Shown here: piece by piece, positions 18,851 to 27,065 of the stretch
Layout of the letters: each line of letters begins with the position of its first letter
How positions within the stretch are numbered: position 1 is the first letter of the stretch
Assembly (NCBI RefSeq): GCF_002355855.1
Contig: NZ_AP017655.1
Location: forward strand, 2,075,501 to 2,139,500
Source: Sphingobium cloacae
GTDB lineage: Bacteria > Pseudomonadota > Alphaproteobacteria > Sphingomonadales > Sphingomonadaceae
DNA: 64,000 nucleotides
Direction: 5' to 3'
The notes under the pieces: model-generated
Databases searched by the model: none
The model's input: only the letters and a program-made list of their open reading frames with translations
What the model was told of the DNA's origin: nothing
Position numbers and translations under genes: made by a program

Positions 18851-19804
18851 ATGACCAAGGCAAAAGTCGCCATTCTGATTTCCGGGCGCGGCTCGAACAT
18901 GGCGGCATTGCTCTATGCGGCGAAGCACCCCGCCTGCCCTTATGAGATCGTGCTGGTCGCCTCCAACAACCCAGACGCGCCCGGCCTCATTCTCGCGGCG
19001 GCAGAAGGGGTGCCGACCTTTGCCCATAGCCATAAAGGCATGAAACGCGCGGAGTTCGATTCCCTCATCGACCGCGAGTTGCGCAAGGCTGGAGCGGAAT
19101 ATGTCGCGCTGGCGGGCTATATGCGCCTGCTCTCGCCGGAGTTCGTCGCGGGCTGGGAAGGCCGGATGCTCAACGTCCACCCGAGCCTGCTGCCGAAATA
19201 TAAGGGGCTCGATACCCATCAACGCGCCATAGACGCGGGCGACAATCATGGCGGCTGCTCAATCCACATCGTCACGGCCGAACTGGATGACGGCCCGGTC
19301 CTCGGCCAGACCACGGTCGCGATCCTGCCCGGAGACACCGCCGACAGCCTCGCCGACCGCACGCTCGTTGCCGAGCATCAGCTTTATCCGCGCGTCCTCG
19401 CCGATTTCGTGACGCGCGAGCGCGATCCCGACTGGCTGCTCGACCAGGTGCGCCAGCGCGCCCTTGCACTCCCCCAGTCCGACGAGGGCCTGTCGCACGG
19501 GATGGCCAGCTTCGGCATCGAGAAGGGCAAGAAATTCGCCTATTTCACGCGCGATCATCATGGCGACGGGATCACCGCCCTGCTCGTCAAGACCAGCGCA
19601 CCGGAGGAACAGGCGATGCTGATCGAAAGCGACCCGGACCTTTATTACCGGCCCGCCTATCTCGGTCCGGCAGGCTGGGTCGGCATCCGCCTCGATATGG
19701 GCGAACTGGACTGGGATCTGGTGGAAGATCGCCTCCAGCGAAGCTGGCGAACCGTCGCGCCGAAGAAGCTCACCGCGCTGATGGATGCCGCCGATCAGTT
19801 CTGA
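18851..19804 (+). CDS. purN: GAR transformylase PurN fused to a C-terminal MmcQ/YjbR-like domain
   Basis: Residues 1 to about 195 are a complete PurN with AILISGRGSNM, the catalytic NVHPSLLPKYKG (His at 110) and the Asp in ELDDGPVLGQ (about 147). This enzyme transfers formyl to GAR. The usual length is 190-215. Here the frame continues without a break to residue 317, and the extra part (SHGMASFGIEKGKKFAYF, ALLVKTSAPEEQ, YYRPAYLGPAGWVGIRLD, WRTVAPKKL) is a MmcQ/YjbR-like domain. I started at ATG 18851. It sits directly after purM. Confidence 0.9.
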   Translation: MTKAKVAILISGRGSNMAALLYAAKHPACPYEIVLVASNNPDAPGLILAAAEGVPTFAHSHKGMKRAEFDSLIDRELRKAGAEYVALAGYMRLLSPEFVAGWEGRMLNVHPSLLPKYKGLDTHQRAIDAGDNHGGCSIHIVTAELDDGPVLGQTTVAILPGDTADSLADRTLVAEHQLYPRVLADFVTRERDPDWLLDQVRQRALALPQSDEGLSHGMASFGIEKGKKFAYFTRDHHGDGITALLVKTSAPEEQAMLIESDPDLYYRPAYLGPAGWVGIRLDMGELDWDLVEDRLQRSWRTVAPKKLTALMDAADQF

Positions 19805-19835
19805 ATCCTTTGCGTCGCGCCGCCCGATCCCCCAT

Positions 19836-20774
19836 ATGGACGCCATGACCGACCGACCGTCCCAGCCCGCCATCCAGATCACCGATCTTTGCAAAGTCTA
19901 TGCGGGCGGCAAGCGCGCGCTGGACAATATCTCCCTCACTATCCCGCGCGGGCAGATCTACGGCCTGCTGGGACCGAATGGCGCGGGCAAGTCGACCACG
20001 ATCAACATTCTCGCGGGGTTGGTCAACAAAACCAGCGGATCGGCCAGCATCTGGGGTTTCGACATCGACCTGAATCCCCGCAACGCCAAGAACAGCATCG
20101 GCATCGTCCCGCAGGAGATCGTCTTCGACCCCTTCTTCACACCCTTCGAGACGCTGGAGAATCAGGCGGGCTATTATGGCGTGCCGAAGGATCGCCGCCG
20201 GTCGATGGAATTGCTGCGCGCCGTCCATCTGGACGACAAGGCAAACGCCTATGCCCGCACCTTGTCGGGCGGGATGAAGCGCCGCCTGCTGGTGGCGAAG
20301 GCGATGGTCCATTCCCCACCCATCCTGGTGCTGGACGAACCGACCGCAGGCGTGGACGTGCAGCTTCGCCAGCAACTCTGGGCCTATGTCCGCGAGTTGA
20401 ACGCGCAGGGCGTCACCATCGTGCTCACCACGCATTATCTGGAGGAAGCCGAGGAGCTTTGCGACCGGATCGGCATCATCAACCATGGCCGCCTCATCAC
20501 CGACAAGCCGACCCGCGAACTCATCGCCATGGCGCAGGAGAAGGTCGTGCAGGTGACGGTGGACCGCGACATCATCGCCGCGCCTGACGCCCCGTGCTTC
20601 GAAAAGGTCGAACTGTCGGGCGACCGCACCCTGACGATCACCTATATGAAAGACCGGGCGAATGCGGGACAAGTGCTTTCCGCCGTGCAGGAAAGCGGCC
20701 TTGCCATCGTCGACGTGGTGACGCGCGACCCTGATCTGGAGGACGTGTTCCTCAATCTCACGGCGGCGGCCTGA
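19836..20774 (+). CDS. ABC transporter ATP-binding protein (ABC-2 type)
   Basis: A 312-residue ABC ATPase of the drug/polysaccharide export class (CcmA/NodI-like). It has Walker A GPNGAGKST, Q-loop VPQE, signature LSGGMKRRL, Walker B ILVLDEPTAGVD and the H-switch LTTHYLEEAEEL. A C-terminal accessory region of about 90 residues follows. No permease gene lies beside it: purN is upstream and nadB downstream. The start is one of two nearby ATGs (19836 or 19845), neither with a good ribosome site. The substrate cannot be inferred. Confidence 0.93.
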   Translation: MDAMTDRPSQPAIQITDLCKVYAGGKRALDNISLTIPRGQIYGLLGPNGAGKSTTINILAGLVNKTSGSASIWGFDIDLNPRNAKNSIGIVPQEIVFDPFFTPFETLENQAGYYGVPKDRRRSMELLRAVHLDDKANAYARTLSGGMKRRLLVAKAMVHSPPILVLDEPTAGVDVQLRQQLWAYVRELNAQGVTIVLTTHYLEEAEELCDRIGIINHGRLITDKPTRELIAMAQEKVVQVTVDRDIIAAPDAPCFEKVELSGDRTLTITYMKDRANAGQVLSAVQESGLAIVDVVTRDPDLEDVFLNLTAAA

Positions 20775-20794
20775 CGACCGACCGACGCTCGCCC

Positions 20795-20863
20795 CAAGCT
20801 TGCCGAAGGGCGCTTCTTCCTTTCATAAGTAAGACCGGGCTTCGACAGACTCAGCCCGAACGG
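20795..20863. repeat. Intergenic sphingomonad-type repeat (TTCGACAG...CAGCCCGAACGG)
   Basis: Two parts of a common intergenic repeat appear: AAGCTTGCCGAAGGGCG (left) and GGGCTTCGACAGACTCAGCCC followed by GAACGG (right). The right half can form a GGGCT/AGCCC stem. I recall very similar sequences scattered through sphingomonad genomes, though I cannot check copy number here. Confidence 0.55.
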
Positions 20864-20880
20864 AAAGAAGCCAGGACAAG

Positions 20881-22485
20881 ATGCCCACAACCACCCATGA
20901 CGTCGTCATCATCGGCTCCGGCGCGGCGGGCCTGACCGCCGCGATCAACCTCGCGCAGGATCGAAAGGTCGTGGTATTGGCGAAGGGGGCGCTCGACGGC
21001 GGATCGACCAATTGGGCGCAGGGCGGCATCGCGGCCGTGCTCGATGCGGGCGACAGTTTCGACGCGCATGTCGAGGACACGATGATCGCGGGAGCGGGAC
21101 TCAACAATCGCGAGACCGTGGAATTCGTCGTTTCCGAAGCGCCGGCCGCCATTGAGCGGCTCGCCGCGCTCGGCGTCCCCTTCAACGCGGGCGAGGATTT
21201 CGGCGGACGCTGGCACCTGACCCGCGAAGGCGGACACAGCCATCGCCGCATCGTCCATGTCGACGACGCCACCGGCCATGCGGTGCAGGTGGCGCTGCTG
21301 AAGGCCGCCCGCGCCAATCCCAACATCACACTGCTCGAAGACCTGATCGCCATCGACCTCATCACATCCCGCCATGGCGAGAAATATTCAGGCGACGGCC
21401 ATGTCTGGGGCGTCTACGCCCTCAACAAGAAAACCGGCCATGTCGATGCGCTGCTGGGCAAGGCGACGATCCTGTGCACCGGCGGCGCGGGGCGCACCTA
21501 TCTCTTTTCCACCGCCCCGCGCGGTGCGACGGGGGACGGCATCGCGATGGCATGGCGCGCGGGATGCCGCGTCTCCAACATGGAGATGAACCAGTTCCAT
21601 CCGACCTGCCTCTACAATCTGGAGGTCAAGAATTTCCTCATCACCGAAGCCGTGCGCGGCGAAGGCGGGCATCTGAAGCTCCCGCCCGGCGTCCCCGGCG
21701 GCGGCGAACGTTTCATGCCCCGATTCGACCCCCGCGCCGAACTCGCCCCCCGCGACATCGTGGCGCGCGCCATCGACCATGAGATCAAGCGGCTCGGCCT
21801 CGATTATGTCCATCTCGACATCAGCCACAAGCCGCCGGAATTCGTGCGGCATCATTTTCCGACCATTTATGCGCGCCTTCTGGACCTCGACATCGACATC
21901 ACGAAAGAGCCGATCCCCGTCGTCCCGGCGCAACATTACACCTGCGGCGGCGTCGTCATCGATCTGGACGGGCGCACCGACCTGCCCGGTCTCTATGCCG
22001 CAGGAGAGGTCACCGAAAGCGGGCTGCATGGCGCGAATCGCCTTGCCTCCAATTCGCTGCTCGAATGTTTCGTCTTTGGGGAAGCGGCGGCGAAGCATAT
22101 CCGCGCCCATTGGGACGAACTGCCCCTGCCGCCGCCGATCCGCCCATGGGACGAAAGCCGCGTCACCAACAGCGACGAGGAAGTCATCGTCCAGCATAAC
22201 TGGAAGGAAATCCGGCGCTTCATGTGGGATTATGTCGGCATCGTCCGCACCACCAAGCGGCTGGAGCGCGCGCAGCATCGCGTCGCCCTGCTGGCGCAGG
22301 AAGTCGACGATTATTACGGCAATTTCCGCGTGACGCCCGACCTTATCGAATTGCGCAACCTGCTGGAGGTCGCGCGGCTCGTCGTCCGGTCCGCCCTGCA
22401 TCGGAAGGAAAGCCGGGGGCTGCACTATACGCTCGACTATCCCGACAGGCTGCCTCAGCCTGTCGACACGGTGCTGACGCCTTAA
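20881..22485 (+). CDS. nadB: L-aspartate oxidase
   Basis: A 534-residue flavoprotein that oxidises L-aspartate to iminoaspartate, the first step in NAD synthesis. It has the FAD-binding VIIGSGAAGLTAAI, the conserved REGGHSHRRIVH, GAGRTYLFSTAPRGATGDG and the late SGLHGANRLASNSLLECFVFGE motif. The C-terminal helical domain (about 420-530) is complete. No nadA or nadC lies next to it in this window. Confidence 0.97.
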   Translation: MPTTTHDVVIIGSGAAGLTAAINLAQDRKVVVLAKGALDGGSTNWAQGGIAAVLDAGDSFDAHVEDTMIAGAGLNNRETVEFVVSEAPAAIERLAALGVPFNAGEDFGGRWHLTREGGHSHRRIVHVDDATGHAVQVALLKAARANPNITLLEDLIAIDLITSRHGEKYSGDGHVWGVYALNKKTGHVDALLGKATILCTGGAGRTYLFSTAPRGATGDGIAMAWRAGCRVSNMEMNQFHPTCLYNLEVKNFLITEAVRGEGGHLKLPPGVPGGGERFMPRFDPRAELAPRDIVARAIDHEIKRLGLDYVHLDISHKPPEFVRHHFPTIYARLLDLDIDITKEPIPVVPAQHYTCGGVVIDLDGRTDLPGLYAAGEVTESGLHGANRLASNSLLECFVFGEAAAKHIRAHWDELPLPPPIRPWDESRVTNSDEEVIVQHNWKEIRRFMWDYVGIVRTTKRLERAQHRVALLAQEVDDYYGNFRVTPDLIELRNLLEVARLVVRSALHRKESRGLHYTLDYPDRLPQPVDTVLTP

Positions 22486-22487
22486 AG

Positions 22488-22523
22488 AAAAAGGCGCGGC
22501 AGATGATCCGCTGCCGCGCCTGA
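22488..22523 (-). terminator. Terminator for the alpha/beta hydrolase gene, possibly bidirectional
   Basis: A perfect 11-bp stem AGGCGCGGCAG / CTGCCGCGCCT with an 8-base loop is followed on the minus strand by TTTTTCTTT. It lies 90 bases downstream of the hydrolase stop. On the plus strand it follows nadB but lacks a T-run. Confidence 0.75.
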
Positions 22524-22614
22524 GGTGGAGGAAGGAAGCGCCTGAAAGGCGCCACCGGGACTTCATTCATGATATGATGGACAGGCCTTTTCCTTGATGC
22601 CGGTCAAATCCGGA

Positions 22615-23451
22615 TCAGCGCGTTAAAAAACGGCGAAGCGCGGCTTGGAAACGCGCGGGCTGGTCGGCCATCACCATATGGCCGCTCGGCCCGATCGGGA
22701 CCAGCCGCGCATCCGTCTTGGGCGCATAGGCGGCGCGGAATCGCGTGCCGATTTCCTTCGCCAGCGTCTCGTCCTCGCCCACGGCATAGACCACTTCCAA
22801 CGGCACCGACAGGCGCGGCAGTTGCGGCCCCAGATCGACATGGGCCAGGTCGCGCAGGGCATTGGCGATCACATCCGGATCGCTGCCCCTGGCGCCCGGG
22901 GTCTGCGCCAGGATTCGCGCCAGATAAGCGCGGCCAGCCTTGGTGCCTGTGAAATATTGGCCCAGCTGATCGGCGAGGAAACCCATGCCTCCCGCCGTCC
23001 CGCCGACCATCGCCGCTCCGGCGGGCAACATGTCCACCACCATCACCCGGCCGCTCGCCCCTTGCAGCCCCTGCATCATCGCCAGCGTGCCGCCCATGCT
23101 GTGTCCGATGACCGCCGGGCGCGTCAGCCCCTGCGTCCGCATGTAGCGGGCAATCTCGTCCGCCAACGGCCCTAGCAGCGGTCCGTCGGCATTGGCGTCG
23201 GCCGCCAACCCCGCGAAGCCCCGCACATGGACCAGGTGCCAGCGATAGCCCGGCAGCGCGCTCACGACACCGTTCCAGATGCCCGGACCGCTCGCCAGGC
23301 CGGGAATCAACAGCACGTCGCGTCCGCTGCCCCGCACCTCGACGGCGATGCGGCGCGACGCGAATGCGGCCACCTGAGCCGCGCCGCCCCATGCCCCCCA
23401 TCCGGCGAGCATCGCGCCCCCGCCTAATATCCATGTCCGTCTATCGATCAT
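22615..23451 (-). CDS. Alpha/beta hydrolase, secreted (Tat-like leader)
   Basis: The 278-residue product opens with MIDRRTWILGGGAMLAG, a twin-arginine-like leader followed by a hydrophobic core. It continues as an alpha/beta-hydrolase fold: LLIPGLASGPGIW (oxyanion segment), GHSMGG (nucleophile elbow, Ser near residue 118), a cap region and a final His in IGPSGHMVMADQPARF. The Asp acid should lie near VVYAVGEDET. The substrate is not evident. ATG 23449-23451 has GAGGA eight bases upstream. Confidence 0.88.
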   Translation of the reverse strand: MIDRRTWILGGGAMLAGWGAWGGAAQVAAFASRRIAVEVRGSGRDVLLIPGLASGPGIWNGVVSALPGYRWHLVHVRGFAGLAADANADGPLLGPLADEIARYMRTQGLTRPAVIGHSMGGTLAMMQGLQGASGRVMVVDMLPAGAAMVGGTAGGMGFLADQLGQYFTGTKAGRAYLARILAQTPGARGSDPDVIANALRDLAHVDLGPQLPRLSVPLEVVYAVGEDETLAKEIGTRFRAAYAPKTDARLVPIGPSGHMVMADQPARFQAALRRFLTR

Positions 23452-23623
23452 GCTGTTTTCCTCTATCGCCGCATGGGCCTGAACCGCAAATGAGCGCGAC
23501 GCGACGACGGGTTCCCTTCGTTCAGGCTCATTACATCGCGAATGTGGAATCATTCGTCGCATGATTCTTGCCGCCCATGGGAAGGTAGGTGCCTAAATAA
23601 TGTGCTGGAGAGCGGGGACGTTG

Positions 23624-24772
23624 ATGAATTTCAAGGATAAAGGGCCTGACAGGCGCCCTGAAGGCGGCATCATTTCCGCCAAGCTGATTTTGTTGATTAC
23701 GGCATTATCCGCCTGCGTGAGCGCGCCGCAGCCGCCGCCTGCGCAAGCCCGCGCCAGCAAGCCGCAGCCCACCACCGCGACCTTTCCGATCCGGCCGGTC
23801 GCCAATCCGCCTCGGCCCTATCAGGACATCGACCAGCGCCAGACGCCGCCGCCTGCCCTCGTCAGCGTCATCCGCAATCTGGGACAGAGCTTCAACGGCC
23901 ATGTCGGGATCGCCGTGCGCCGGATCGGCGCGGACTGGACCGTCGCGCATAACGGCAACCAGCTTTTCCCGCAGCAGAGCGTGTCGAAGCTCTGGGTGTC
24001 GATGGCTTTCCTCGACGCGGTCGACCGGGGCAAGATTCGCTTGTCGGATACGACGACCATCACCCGGAAGGACCTGACCCTCTTCCATCAGCCGAGCGCC
24101 GCGCTGGTCGGCAACAACGGCTGGACCACGACCTATTCCAACCTCATGAACCGCGCGATGACGCAGAGCGACAATACCTGCAACGACGCGCTGCTGCGCG
24201 CGGTCGGCGGTCCTGACGCCGTGCGCGGCTTCCTTGCCCGACGCTTCATCGGCAATATCCGTTTCGGTCCCGGAGAGCGGCTGCTGCAATCGACCACGGC
24301 GGGCCTCGACTGGCGGCAGGATTATTCGATCGGCCGCAATTTCTACGCCGCGCGCGCGAAGCTGCCCATGACGGTCCGCAAGAAAGCGCTGGACAATTAT
24401 CTCGCCAATCCCCCGGACGGCGCGGCCCCGGCCTCCATCGTGCAGGCACTGGCGAAACTCAAGGAAGGGGACATGCTCTCCCCCACCTCCACCCGCATGC
24501 TGCTATCCGTCATGGGGGAGGCCAGGACCGGTCCGCAGCGGGTCAAGGGCGGCGTTCCGCCGGGCTGGCACTATCTGCACAAGACCGGCACGGGGCAGGA
24601 TCTGCCGCCACGCTCGACCGGCTATAACGACATCGGCATCATGACCGCGCCGGACGGCACCAGCTATGCCGTGGCGGTGATGATCGGCAGCACCACCGAG
24701 CCGATCCCGGTCCGTTGGCAATTGATGCAGGCCGTGGCGAAGGCCGTCGCGGCCAACCACCAGAAACGCTGA
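23624..24772 (+). CDS. Class A beta-lactamase-like serine hydrolase lipoprotein
   Basis: The 382-residue product has a lipoprotein signal ending in LSAC (Cys31), a Pro-rich linker of about 50 residues and a serine beta-lactamase fold. Motifs are SVSK at 119-122, SDN at 182-184, Glu218 exactly 36 residues after the SDN Ser (as Glu166 in class A), then RLLQ with Gln in place of Asn170, and KTG at 320-322. The gap from Glu218 to KTG is about 34 residues longer than usual. It could be a beta-lactamase or a peptidoglycan-acting relative. ATG 23624 was chosen over ATG 23600 because it lies closer to the signal sequence. It is divergent from the hydrolase gene. Confidence 0.8.
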   Translation: MNFKDKGPDRRPEGGIISAKLILLITALSACVSAPQPPPAQARASKPQPTTATFPIRPVANPPRPYQDIDQRQTPPPALVSVIRNLGQSFNGHVGIAVRRIGADWTVAHNGNQLFPQQSVSKLWVSMAFLDAVDRGKIRLSDTTTITRKDLTLFHQPSAALVGNNGWTTTYSNLMNRAMTQSDNTCNDALLRAVGGPDAVRGFLARRFIGNIRFGPGERLLQSTTAGLDWRQDYSIGRNFYAARAKLPMTVRKKALDNYLANPPDGAAPASIVQALAKLKEGDMLSPTSTRMLLSVMGEARTGPQRVKGGVPPGWHYLHKTGTGQDLPPRSTGYNDIGIMTAPDGTSYAVAVMIGSTTEPIPVRWQLMQAVAKAVAANHQKR

Positions 24773-24927
24773 CCCGGCGGAGGCGGTCGCCTCCCCGGAC
24801 CGGCGGTTTCACCCGATGCAGCCCTTTACCTCAGCCGCAGCGCTGAGCCCGCCCGCGATCACCCAAACCGCAGCCTCCTCCACATCTCCGTTGACGCCCG
24901 CCGCGCATCGCCGCATGGCTTTTCGCC

Positions 24928-26457
24928 ATGTCCCAAGACCAGCACATCGTCGCGCCGCTGCGCCTGTTCAACAGTCTCACCCGCTCGATCGAGCCCTTCG
25001 CGCCCATCGAACCGGGTCATGCGCGCGTCTACAGCTGCGGTCCCACGGTCTATAATTATGCCCATCTCGGCAATCTGCGCGCTTATGTCTTTACCGACAC
25101 GCTGCGCCGCACCTTGTTGTGGAAGGGCCTTTCCGTCACCCATATCGTCAACATCACCGATGTCGGCCACCTCACCAGCGATGCCGACGCGGGCGACGAC
25201 AAGATGGAGGCCGCCGCCCGCGCGCAGGCGAAGAGCATCTGGGACATAGCGGCGCACTATACCGACGCCTTCAAGTCCAATATCGCCGCGCTCAACATCA
25301 TCGAGCCGACCGAATGGACGGTCGCCACCGATTATGTTCCGCAGATGATCGCTTTTGCGGAGAAGATCGCGCCGCGCCATTGCTACGAACTGGAAACCGG
25401 CCTCTATTTCGACAGCGGCAGCGTGCCCGATTATGGCGCTTTGGCGGGCAGGCGGGATGATGATGCCCATAAAACGGAAATGGCCCGCATCGATCCGGTC
25501 GCGGGCAAGCGCAATCCCAGCGATTTCGCCATCTGGCGCAAGTCACCGCCGGGAGAGCAGCGCCAGATGGAATGGGATTCCCCCTGGGGCAAGGGCGCGC
25601 CAGGCTGGCATCTGGAATGTTCGGTGATGAGCGAGGCGCGGCTCGGCCATCCGTTCGACATCCATACCGGCGGCATCGACCATCGCGAAATCCATCACCC
25701 GAACGAAATCGCGCAGAATCAGGCGTTCCACGCAAGCTGCTGCGGCGCGCCCGATGCCGCCACGGCGGGCTTCACCGGCGCGCGCTGGTGGATGCACAAT
25801 AATTTCCTGGTCGACCGCCAGGGGAAGATGAGCAAATCCAAGGGTGGCTTCACTACCCTCTTTTCCCTGATCGACGCGGGGGTCCATCCGCTCGCCTATC
25901 GCCTGCTCTGCCTTGGCGCTCATTATCGCAGCGAACTGGAGTTCAGCGCGGAAGGCGTCGGCGCAGCGCTCACGCGCTTGAAGCGCCTCGTCATGGGCGT
26001 GGAGAATCTGAAATCGCGGGCCGAGGGCGTCACATGGCAATCCCCGCGCCTCGACTATCTGCGCGCCAACCTGCATCCGAAGCTGACGCCGCTGCTCGAA
26101 CAGTTCGATGCCGCGATCAGCGACGACCTGATGACGCCCCGCGCCCTCCCCCTGCTGGAGGAAGCCATCGCGATCAAGAAAGTGCCGGTGGATGAAAAAC
26201 TCTGCCTCATCGCTGCTTTCGATCACGCGCTGGGTCTCCATCTCCTTGAACTGAGCCGCGCTGATCTGCGTCTCCGGCCGAAGGACGCAGAGATCACGCC
26301 CGAACAGATCGAAGCCGAACTCGACCGCCGCCAGAGCGCGCGCATCGAAAAGGACTTTGCCTTGTCCGACGAAATCCGTGACGCGCTCGCAACGCAGGGC
26401 GTGGACGTGATGGACGGCGATCCGCTTCGGTGGGACTGGCGGTTATCCTTAACTTAA
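24928..26457 (+). CDS. cysS: Cysteinyl-tRNA synthetase
   Basis: A 509-residue class I aminoacyl-tRNA synthetase for cysteine. It has SCGPTVYNYAHLGNLRAY (zinc-binding Cys and HIGH-like motif), GWHLECSVMSEARLG and HTGGIDHREIHHPNEIAQ (further zinc ligands), and KMSKSKGGF (KMSKS loop). The C-terminal anticodon-binding part is present. A long Met-to-Cys region between motifs is normal for the family. ATG 24928 follows 155 bases of non-coding sequence after the beta-lactamase-like gene. Confidence 0.97.
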   Translation: MSQDQHIVAPLRLFNSLTRSIEPFAPIEPGHARVYSCGPTVYNYAHLGNLRAYVFTDTLRRTLLWKGLSVTHIVNITDVGHLTSDADAGDDKMEAAARAQAKSIWDIAAHYTDAFKSNIAALNIIEPTEWTVATDYVPQMIAFAEKIAPRHCYELETGLYFDSGSVPDYGALAGRRDDDAHKTEMARIDPVAGKRNPSDFAIWRKSPPGEQRQMEWDSPWGKGAPGWHLECSVMSEARLGHPFDIHTGGIDHREIHHPNEIAQNQAFHASCCGAPDAATAGFTGARWWMHNNFLVDRQGKMSKSKGGFTTLFSLIDAGVHPLAYRLLCLGAHYRSELEFSAEGVGAALTRLKRLVMGVENLKSRAEGVTWQSPRLDYLRANLHPKLTPLLEQFDAAISDDLMTPRALPLLEEAIAIKKVPVDEKLCLIAAFDHALGLHLLELSRADLRLRPKDAEITPEQIEAELDRRQSARIEKDFALSDEIRDALATQGVDVMDGDPLRWDWRLSLT

Positions 26458-26562
26458 ATTAAATATTATCATAGGCTTAACGATCTATTTTCTTGCGACG
26501 AACCGTTTCCGTCGGGCATCAATCCCGCTGGACAGAGGCAGGCAAAAGTATACCTTCCGCTT

Positions 26563-26943
26563 ATGTTCCGGCATTGGATGACAATCATGGCCGCCCTAGG
26601 CGGCGCGGCGGCGACGCCTGCCTTCGCGGCGCCGGATCCCCCGCCGGTGCAGGGACAGATCTTCATGTTCGAAACCGGCGCGACCCTGCTCGCCAAATGC
26701 CGCAACAAGGCGCCCGAATATGCGCTCGCCTGCACCGCCTATATCGTCGGCGCAGTGGACGGCATCAAGAAAGACGTGTTCATCGGCCGCGCCCGCCCCA
26801 ATTGCTGGCCCGCGCAGATGAAGGCCGACGACGTGCGCCGCATCGTCGTCGCCTATCTGGAACGCTATGCCGACCAGCGGAAAGCCCCTGCCTCCGTGCT
26901 CGTCAGCGTGGCGCTCAACGAACGCTATTCTTGCGACAAATGA
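26563..26943 (+). CDS. Small secreted protein, Rap1a/Tai immunity-like domain
   Basis: The 126-residue product has a signal peptide (MAALGGAAATPAFA) and four Cys. The mature part shows CRNKAPEYALACTAYIVGAVDGI, CWPAQMKADDVRRIVVAYLE and ALNERYSCDK, the pattern of the Rap1a/Tai immunity-type domain. This domain in some species neutralises T6SS peptidoglycan amidases, but no effector or T6SS gene is nearby. It could therefore be an orphan immunity protein or a domesticated relative. A short AT-rich interval (26458-26562) precedes it. Confidence 0.72.
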   Translation: MFRHWMTIMAALGGAAATPAFAAPDPPPVQGQIFMFETGATLLAKCRNKAPEYALACTAYIVGAVDGIKKDVFIGRARPNCWPAQMKADDVRRIVVAYLERYADQRKAPASVLVSVALNERYSCDK

Positions 26944-26946
26944 CGC

Positions 26947-26961
26947 CGATCAGTCTGATCG
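26947..26961. other. Perfect 15-bp palindrome in the intergenic region
   Basis: CGATCAG-T-CTGATCG starts three bases after the stop of the Rap1a-like gene. It could be part of a protein-binding site or a short stem; no T-run follows. Confidence 0.3.
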
Positions 26962-27065
26962 CTCCAATCCATTAGCGAAATCCCGCCGAAAACCGCTATA
27001 ACTTGCCTTGACGGCTGCATCGGCGTAGGTGCGGCCCACTTTTCATAACTGCAAGGAGACTCGTC

